Shown piece after piece: positions 1 through 6,500 of a stretch of DNA of 7,017 bases. Made by a program: the position numbers and the translations under genes. Numbering within the stretch: position 1 is the stretch's first letter; each line of letters opens with the position of its first letter. The notes below the pieces were generated by a model. The model was given only the letters and a program-made list of their open reading frames with translations, had not been told where the DNA came from and did no database searches. Source of the stretch: Planctomycetota bacterium (lineage in GTDB: Bacteria; Planctomycetota; UBA1135). The DNA lies in the NCBI GenBank assembly GCA_002400895.1, contig NVRO01000162.1, positions 1-7,017 of the forward strand. Direction: 5' to 3'.

Positions 1-1
1 C

Positions 2-970
2 GGAGACCGCCGTATTCACATTTCGATGGTTGATTACGAAGAAGACGGGGATCTGTCCCGGGTTAAGTTCAACCGTCCGGACGCGATGAATGCCCTCAAT
101 GTACAAGTAGGCATTCAATTGATGACCGCGATTGAGCGCGCCCGGGTAAGTGGGAAAAAAGGCCTGGTGCTTCAAGGCACCGGCAAGGCATTCGTCGCCG
201 GCGCCGACATCAAGTTTTTTGTCGACAATCTAGAGCGCGGCTCCTTCGAGCCAATTTACCATTTTGCCCGGGTCGGCCATGACTGTTTTCGAACCCTTAG
301 CGGCAAGCGGCAGCCGAGCATTGGCCGAGTGCAGGGAATGTGCTTGGGTGGTGGCGCCGAACTTGCGGTTTCCTGTGATTTTATTATTGTCTCCCCAAAA
401 GCCATGTTTGGATTTCCCGAAACCGGAATTGGAATCATTCCCGGACTGGGAGGAACCCAGCGCGTGCCGCGCCGAATCGGATTGCCTTTGGCAAAGTGGA
501 TGATTTACACCGGTCAGATGGTTGACGCCAAAACAGCGGTTGACATTGGGCTTGCCGACAAGATGGTCCCCTTTTCGGAACTGGACTCGGCCTGCGACAA
601 GTGCGCCGAGATGGGGCGGCAGGGAGAACGAATCGCTCCCGTCACCGCGCCAAATGAAAAGTGGTTGGCGATATGGGACTTTTTCACCGATTACACCGTG
701 GAGCAGATTCTGTCCGGTCAAGCAGATACCAAAGATGACCCGGCGCTGGAAGGAGCAGTCAAAAAGATGGGCTTCAAGTCCGCCCATGCGCTGTTCGCGG
801 CCGAGGCAATGCTCAATGATTCCAAAGTTCTCGGAATGGAAGCCGGGCTGGACAAGGAGCTCGACCTCCTCCGAGACGTCTTCCTGCATGCGGACGCGCT
901 TGAGGGAATGAAGGCCTTGCTTGAAGGTCGCAGACCAGAATTCAAGCCGCTGGCGGCGCTTTCTGCCTGA
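2..970 (+). CDS. Enoyl-CoA hydratase/isomerase (crotonase fold), probably the C-terminal part of a fused 3-hydroxyacyl-CoA dehydrogenase/enoyl-CoA hydratase; 5' end cut by the window
   Basis: Predicted to hydrate trans-2-enoyl-CoA to 3-hydroxyacyl-CoA in fatty-acid beta-oxidation, in the cytoplasm. Numbered from the Met codon at 26 (314 residues), it shows NRPDAMNAL at 17-25, the CoA/oxyanion motif AGAD at 58-61, GGGAEL at 108-113 and FGFPETGIG...PGLGGTQR at 129-146. The two catalytic acids of the crotonase family, E112 and E132, are both present. The C-terminal helices (about 250-305) end in the usual GRRPEFK. The frame is open from base 2, and the eight codons before ATG 26 (GDRRIHIS) prolong the first beta strand. 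No ribosome binding site precedes ATG 26. The wording around residues 70-90 and 125-165 resembles the hydratase half of fused dehydrogenase/hydratase proteins. I therefore favour a truncated larger gene; a stand-alone hydratase starting at 26 is the alternative. The gap to the next gene is 30 bases. Confidence 0.88.
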   Translation, partial: GDRRIHISMVDYEEDGDLSRVKFNRPDAMNALNVQVGIQLMTAIERARVSGKKGLVLQGTGKAFVAGADIKFFVDNLERGSFEPIYHFARVGHDCFRTLSGKRQPSIGRVQGMCLGGGAELAVSCDFIIVSPKAMFGFPETGIGIIPGLGGTQRVPRRIGLPLAKWMIYTGQMVDAKTAVDIGLADKMVPFSELDSACDKCAEMGRQGERIAPVTAPNEKWLAIWDFFTDYTVEQILSGQADTKDDPALEGAVKKMGFKSAHALFAAEAMLNDSKVLGMEAGLDKELDLLRDVFLHADALEGMKALLEGRRPEFKPLAALSA

Positions 971-1000
971 TTAAAGAAATTGGGGTAATATCCTGGCAAG

Positions 1001-2227
1001 ATGATTTTTCTCTCAGTATTCCTTCTCTGCCCCCAAACGACTCTGTTCTACGAAGACTTCGGTTCCGGAGTAGTCCCGCCCGCCAACTGGATTGAACTTA
1101 ACAACAGCAACTCTGCCGGTTGGGAATCGGGAACTCTAATTGGGAATGCCGCTTTCCACGACGATTATGCCGGGTTCAATGACAATCGCCTGGTATCGCC
1201 ACAGATTGACACCAGTGCGGTAACCCAACTAGGGCTTCACTTTGAACAAACGGTTGTGTTCGCAAGCTGGCGCGATCACCACTACATTGACGTTTCCCTG
1301 GACAATGGAGTAACTTTTATCAACGTCGCCGATGATGCCTCCCCTGATGGAACATCTTCCTTGAGTGTTGATATTAGTTCGTTTGCTGGCATCAACGGAG
1401 TAAACGTAGCCTTCCACTACACCGGTGATTACGCCTCGGAATGGACCATTGATGAGGTCATCGTCAGCGACTCGCCGACTCCCCCGCCGCCGGCAATTCT
1501 TTCCACCTCAATCAATCCGGCCAATGGGCATACTTATCACTTGCTCGAGTCCACAACCTGGACTCGGGCGGAGGCGGCGGCCTTGTCGCTCGGCGGAAAC
1601 CTTGCAACTGTCCGCAGTCAAAGTGAAAACGACTGGATTTTTCAACAGTTTGGTTACTTCGCTGGCCAGGAGCGCGATCTTTGGATTGGCCTTAACGATG
1701 TCGCCTCGGAAGGCAACTTCGTTTGGACCAGCGGAGAGCCTTTTACTTATGGCAATTGGGCGGTTGGCCAGCCGGACAACAACGGCGGGGTCGAAAGTTT
1801 CGTTCATATTTACGGAGCCAATAGTCCGTATGGCCCAGGATTATGGAATGACATGTTTGATGCTGCCAGTGCCGGGTGGAGTCCCGGATATTACGGAGTT
1901 GTTGAAATTGGAGGTGGCGTACCCTTCATGACGATTACAAATTTGGTCGCTGGTCAAATCGCCAACGTTTCCATTACCAACTGTACGCCGAACAAACCGG
2001 TTTATTTTGTGTGGTCGGCGGCTGGCGGTGGCCCCATCAACACTGCATTTGGGGTCGGCTATGTTTCGCCGCCATTCCATCTCATCCCCTTGATGTCTGA
2101 TGCTGCTGGAAATGCCGTGCTCAACCAATCGGTTCCTGCTCATGTTTCCGGGCTCCAGCTCTGGTTTCATGGTGCCGATCCTGGCTCATTAAGTATGCTC
2201 AACCCACTGGCGATGGTTGTCGGATAG
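1001..2227 (+). CDS. Secreted choice-of-anchor J / C-type lectin-like domain protein
   Basis: Probable exported carbohydrate- or protein-binding protein of 408 residues; no enzyme motif seen. Residues 1-14 form a short hydrophobic leader (IFLSVFLL) with no positive charge, which is weak for a signal peptide. ATG 1001 is nonetheless the first start after the in-frame stop at 986. Residues 17-157 match a choice-of-anchor J (MAM-like jelly-roll) domain: YEDF at 17-20, WES at 41-43, LVSPQID at 64-70, and the closing WTIDEV at 148-153. After a proline linker (159-164), residues 175-304 form a C-type lectin-like domain with A...L.GNLATV at 192-204, DLWIGLND at 226-233, QPD at 257-259 and WND at 282-284. 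Only two cysteines exist (C10, C328), so the usual lectin disulfides are missing. Residues 308-408 form a beta-rich module (YFVWSAAGGGP, then SPPF and SDAAGNA) resembling C-terminal modules of planctomycete secreted proteins. The ligand is unknown. Confidence 0.85.
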   Translation: MIFLSVFLLCPQTTLFYEDFGSGVVPPANWIELNNSNSAGWESGTLIGNAAFHDDYAGFNDNRLVSPQIDTSAVTQLGLHFEQTVVFASWRDHHYIDVSLDNGVTFINVADDASPDGTSSLSVDISSFAGINGVNVAFHYTGDYASEWTIDEVIVSDSPTPPPPAILSTSINPANGHTYHLLESTTWTRAEAAALSLGGNLATVRSQSENDWIFQQFGYFAGQERDLWIGLNDVASEGNFVWTSGEPFTYGNWAVGQPDNNGGVESFVHIYGANSPYGPGLWNDMFDAASAGWSPGYYGVVEIGGGVPFMTITNLVAGQIANVSITNCTPNKPVYFVWSAAGGGPINTAFGVGYVSPPFHLIPLMSDAAGNAVLNQSVPAHVSGLQLWFHGADPGSLSMLNPLAMVVG

Positions 2228-2241
2228 ATAAAAATCCGATA
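2218..2241 (+). other. Hairpin across the stop codon of the lectin-domain gene
   Basis: TGTCGGAT (2218-2225) pairs with ATCCGATA (2234-2241), giving eight base pairs including one G-U and an eight-base loop. It overlaps the TAG stop at 2225-2227. No T-run follows, so it is not a standard intrinsic terminator. It may protect the 3' end of the mRNA, or be chance. Confidence 0.25.
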
Positions 2242-2290
2242 GTCCTGCCTACGAAGTCACTCCAGGGGATAATTTTCGTAAACTTCAAGG

Positions 2291-3388
2291 GTGCGTGCCG
2301 GATTCTCTACGCCGTTACTGTTGGCCACCTTGACAACGATGTCTTGCGGGTCCAATCTTGATTCTGTGGCAATGAACCCGCTACGAGGAGTAACCCTTGC
2401 CGGACCTGAGTTCGGAACTCAAAAACCTGGCTTTTGCGCAGGTGACTCTGGTGTCTTTGACCGCGACTACACCTGGAATTCGCGCCAAACCGTTCGGTGG
2501 TTTGCCAGCCGCGGGTTTGGTGTATTTCGAATTCCGTTTCGCTGGGAAAGAATGCAGCCGGAGCTGGGAGGCGCCCTGGACGTTGCCGAGATTAGACGCC
2601 TTAAAAAGACTGTCGACTGGATTGAGAGCTGTGGGGGCGAAGCGATTTTGGATCTCCACAACTTTGGACACTACACCTTTTCCACTCCGAATGGCCCCCT
2701 TGAAGTTGCCCTGGAGCAAGAAGTTGGCGGCGAAAAACCTCTCACTGCAGCCCATTTGGCCGATTTTTGGACCCGTATATCTGTTGTGTTTTCCAACACC
2801 GCGGGGGTCAAGGCCTATGGGTTGATGAATGAACCTCACGATTTGCCGGATGGAGCCTGGAAATTGTGTTCGCAGGCAGCGGTAAGTGCGATTCGTAAGC
2901 GTGGCGACAAGACCGCCGTCCTGGTTGCCGGGGACGATTGGTCCAACTCGGAACTTTGGGAACAGGCAAATGGACCAAATAGCTGGATTGATGACCCCGC
3001 CAACAACTTCATTTATGAGGCCCACTGCTACTTTGATTACGACGCAAGCGGAGAATATAAAACTGGTTATGACCGGGAGCTATGGCTTGACCCAGATCTC
3101 ACAAAGCGTCCACAGACCCGGCTGCAACCATTTATCAATTGGTGCAGGCGCAACCACGCAAGGGGCTTAATGGGAGAAATCGGGGTTCCTGGACATGAAA
3201 AGCGCTGGGAACCTCTCTTGCGGGACGCAATTGCCCTTTTAGACATGGCAGAAATTCCTAGTTGCTATTGGGCGGCGGGAGAATGGTGGGGCGACTACCC
3301 GCTCTCGCTTCAACCACGCAATGATTTCACGGAGCAATCATCACAGATGAGCTGGTTTCTTGGGGGAGAAGGCGGAAAAAGACCCTAA
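2291..3388 (+). CDS. Glycoside hydrolase family 5 beta-glycanase (cellulase-like), probable lipoprotein
   Basis: Predicted retaining endo-beta-1,4-glucanase or related beta-glycanase acting outside the cytoplasmic membrane; 365 residues, normal for a single GH5 TIM barrel. The barrel starts near 'LRGVTLAG' (31-38). GH5 landmarks follow in order: R80 in FRIPFRWE, H123 in LDLHNFG, the acid/base E181 in LMNEPHD (178-184), H245 and Y247 in EAHCYFD, the nucleophile E296 in MGEIGVPG (294-301), and W327 in CYWAAGEWWG. The start is GTG 2291, the first start after an in-frame stop at 2279. AAGG touches the GTG directly, so the ribosome binding site is poor. Residues 1-18 look like a lipoprotein leader, with TMSC (16-19) as a loose lipobox and C19 as the lipidated residue. 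The next gene, 195 bases downstream, encodes a cellulose synthase-like protein, suggesting a role in trimming or releasing the nascent glucan like BcsZ, which is normally GH8. Mannan or xyloglucan as substrate cannot be excluded. Confidence 0.9.
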   Translation: MRAGFSTPLLLATLTTMSCGSNLDSVAMNPLRGVTLAGPEFGTQKPGFCAGDSGVFDRDYTWNSRQTVRWFASRGFGVFRIPFRWERMQPELGGALDVAEIRRLKKTVDWIESCGGEAILDLHNFGHYTFSTPNGPLEVALEQEVGGEKPLTAAHLADFWTRISVVFSNTAGVKAYGLMNEPHDLPDGAWKLCSQAAVSAIRKRGDKTAVLVAGDDWSNSELWEQANGPNSWIDDPANNFIYEAHCYFDYDASGEYKTGYDRELWLDPDLTKRPQTRLQPFINWCRRNHARGLMGEIGVPGHEKRWEPLLRDAIALLDMAEIPSCYWAAGEWWGDYPLSLQPRNDFTEQSSQMSWFLGGEGGKRP

Positions 3389-3583
3389 ATTTACCTAGAC
3401 GACAATCAATAGGCCATCGTAAGGCCTTTGTCACAAAAGCCAGGGCAGGAAGTTGTATATGGTGTATCCTAGGAATACTGGTTTTAGTCTGTCTTCTTTG
3501 ATTCCCACGTAAGTTGTGTCCTCACCTGTAGTTCGCCCCCCCTTGGTGGCCTGCGCCAATACAAAGCACCGGCTGGTGTTCTG
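3389..3583 (+). promoter_or_regulatory. Intergenic leader of the synthase gene, candidate regulatory region
   Basis: This is the longest non-coding gap in the window, between the GH5 gene and the synthase gene. It holds the weak hairpin at 3411-3427, a TTGTCA box at 3428-3433 resembling a -35 element but without a good -10 at the usual distance, an imperfect palindrome around CCTAGG (3464-3478) and a run of seven C (3536-3542). The synthase frame is open back to 3488 but has no start codon before ATG 3584, and the sequence does not look coding. A separate promoter for the synthase here is plausible but unproven. Confidence 0.3.
3411..3430 (+). terminator. Possible weak terminator hairpin after the GH5 gene
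   Basis: AGGCC (3411-3415) and GGCCT (3423-3427) form a five-pair stem with a seven-base loop, followed by only a short T-stretch (to 3429). It lies 23 bases after the GH5 stop. It is short for an intrinsic terminator, so transcription may well continue into the synthase gene. Confidence 0.25.
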
Positions 3584-6500
3584 ATGTTGACCCGCGGAAT
3601 GCGCCAAGCCCTGATGGTCCTCGCCCTCGCGGTGTCCATCCTGTATCTATGGTATAGGGGTCAATACACTCTGAACCTGGAGACAAACTACGCTATTTTT
3701 GCCTCGTTGCTGCTGTATTCGGCCGAAGCATGGGGTTTTCTCTCGATGTGCCTTTACTTCTTCCAGGTATGGGACCTCTCAGAGCCTGCCGAACAACCCA
3801 TTCTCGAGGGTCGCACCGTAGACGTTTTTGTCCCTACCTATAACGAGGACGTTCTGCTGCTTCGCACCACCCTGCAGGCTTGCCTTGATCTTGACTATCC
3901 CCACCGGACCTATGTACTCGACGATGGCCGACGCGATGAGGTCCGAGAACTGGCTGACGAGCTCGGAGTCCGCTACATCACTCGTGACTCCAACCAACAT
4001 GCCAAGGCGGGCAACCTAAACCATGCCCTTGAACAAACCGACGGTGAGTTCATCATCATTTTTGACGCCGACCACGTCCCACAGAAGCGCTTTATCAACC
4101 GCCTAATCGGCTACTTCCGGGATGAAAAATGCGGATTCGTGCAAACCCCGCACGCTTTCTACAACTTCGACAACTTCCAGGGTTCTTGCAATTTCAACAA
4201 GAAAAAGTACTGGGACGATGGGCTGCTATTCTACAAAGTCATCCAGCGTGGGCTAAACCGCTGGAATGCTGTTATTTTCGCCGGCTCAGCCGCCATTTTC
4301 CGTCGCAAGGCCTTGGAGGAGGTTGGCTACATTGCAGTGGAAACGATTACCGAAGACATGCACACCGGTATCCGCATGACTGCTCTGGGGTGGAAGACGG
4401 TATACGTCTCCGAACCATTAATCTCCGGACAGGCCGCTCCCGACGTTACCACTTTCCACTCCCAGCGGCTGCGCTGGGGCGAAGGAAACTTGTCGATTCT
4501 GTTCATTGACAACCCCCTGTTAATGCGCGGACTCACAATCCCCCAGCGGCTGTCTTACTTTTCGTCAATAATTAGCTGGAGTGCGGGGTTCTCGCGCATC
4601 GCGTTGTACCTGACCCCTCCATTGCTATTACTGACCGGGGTTGCTCCACTCAAAGAATTCACCTGGACCTTGGGTATCATCCTCGCTTCCTATCTGTTAA
4701 TTACTCAGATGTCGCTGCGCCTGGTTTCCGGAAAAAACTGGTCCTTGTTCGATATCGAATTGTTTTCGATGGCAAGTTTCTGGACTCAAATTCGCTCGAT
4801 GTTCCGCGCGGTTTTCAGGCGTAAGAAATCCAAGTTTGTTGTCACCAGCAAGCGTGGTCGCCAAAGCGATTCGCTGGCACCATACATCGCTCCGCAATTG
4901 GTATTAATCAGCATCAGCTTCATTGCACTTGTATGGGGCGCACTGCGCCTGGTCTTCAACACTTCAAGCGATTGGTATGGACCTGGCATTGGCGGCCCCT
5001 TGTGCATGTTCTACATATATCTTGCCTGGGTGGTTGTACGCCGCGCCATGGGTGCTGCCGACCAGCGTTTCGCGTACCGCCACAATGCGGTTCTTCCAGT
5101 CTCCTTCAGCTTTGAAGACACCGGGGGAGAAGCGCTTCGAGGCATGGGGGTGACCGCTGACTTGTCGGAAGCCGGAATAAACCTGGTCAGTTACCGCCCG
5201 CTTGAGGTCGGTATGTCGGGCCGATTCATGCTTCGCGCGGGAGAACAGGCTTTTGAATGCCGCGGCAAGATTTGTCACGCCGAAGACGTTAACATTCCAA
5301 AAGAGGCAATAGAAAATCCTGAAATCCCGGTTACCTACCGTTACGGTGTTCACTTCTCGGACTTGTCACCCGAACAAACCGACGAACTTCACCGCATTGC
5401 GCTGCACTTTGCTGTTCCCCAACTATACAGCCACTTTGACAGCCGCGTTTCCCGTACCAAGCGCTTGGCTTTCCGTATTCTTAATGTCAGCGCGTGGAAA
5501 AAGCGCGAGGGACGGAAGCCTTATCGCATGCCTCTCGTGCTCGGCGGAGAACCAGGCGGGGCCTCGACCTTTGCGGTCAGCGAGGACTTGAGCCGTTCGG
5601 CCGCCCGCCTGTTAACATCAACATCCTTTGAAGTTGGCCGTGAGACTAGGTTCCTGATCTCCACTCCGCTTGGTGAAATTGAAGGCAAGGCGAGGATTGT
5701 CAGAAGTGACAAACGAACTTTTGGCCCATTGGAAATGTGGGAAAACGTTATTGCGTTTACCAAGTTCGACGGACAAGGGCGTGGAACTTTGCACTCGCTA
5801 TTGCAGCCGCTCGACGAAGAAAGCGTTCAATATGCCCTGTGCGCCCGCAGCAAAGACGCGCCGCAACCTTTGTTCCAGCCATTGGCAATCGGACTGCTTT
5901 CGGCCGCAGTCCTGGTCCCCAGCTCAATGGCGGTTTTCCGTTCGATAAATAGCGACGACTTGTTCTTGCAAGAGGCTGTTTCTGTCGGATTGCAGGACGA
6001 GATGGATTACCAAAGATTTGAGTCGATTTACCGCAAGGCACTGAACAGCCTGCCTTCAAATTCCCAGTTGTCGATGCTCGGCGAGCTGATGATGCGCCAG
6101 GATCGTAGCGCGGAAGCCGAAGAGCTGACTCGTTTGATGTTATCCTCGGAGCCCCACAATCTGGATTTGAGAAAGGCCCTGGCCGACACCCTGGCCAACC
6201 TCAAACAACACGAAGAGGCGGAGCAGGAGTATCTGGCGATTCTTGAGACCTTGCGCACAACTACCGACATTGTCGGAATGTCGGCAGAAACAGTGCTGCT
6301 TGCTTCCGCCCGTAATCTGGTACATTCTGGAAATACCGAGCTTGCGCTTGAGCGTTTCGGCGAACTGATTGAAACGGCAAGAGCTGTGGATCACTCCGTG
6401 ATTTCTGAATACGCCGGTGTCCTGGTTAGCACCAAACAATATGGAAAAGCCGAAGAATTGCTTGCCAACAGCCACGGCGACCCGGACTCCTTGTTCACGC

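Noticed and set aside
230..889. 219-codon open frame on the - strand opposite the hydratase gene
   Set aside because: It is antisense to a clearly conserved crotonase domain and its translation shows no recognisable domain; it is a codon-bias shadow.
986..991. TAATAT as a -10 promoter box for a nearly leaderless lectin gene
   Set aside because: It matches only four of six consensus bases and has no -35 element at the right distance.
3428..3459. TTGTCA with the downstream TGTATA as a sigma-70 promoter
   Set aside because: The spacing is about 20 bases and the -10 match is poor, so it is recorded only as a possibility within the intergenic region.
3536..3542. Run of seven C as a phase-variation tract
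   Set aside because: It lies outside the coding region and is only seven bases long; there is no clear promoter spacing for it to change.
3488..3583. Upstream in-frame extension of the synthase, possibly adding N-terminal helices
   Set aside because: The frame is open but contains no ATG, GTG or TTG before 3584, and its residues are not membrane-like. The other two + frames have stops at 3499, 3510 and 3529, so a hidden frameshifted N-terminus is not supported.
4129..4509. 126-codon + strand frame inside the GT2 domain
   Set aside because: It overlaps the catalytic core of the synthase (between DADH and QRLRW) in another frame and has no recognisable motifs.
4964..5353. 129-codon - strand frame opposite the first PilZ domain
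   Set aside because: It is antisense to a domain with intact motifs, and its product resembles no family I know.
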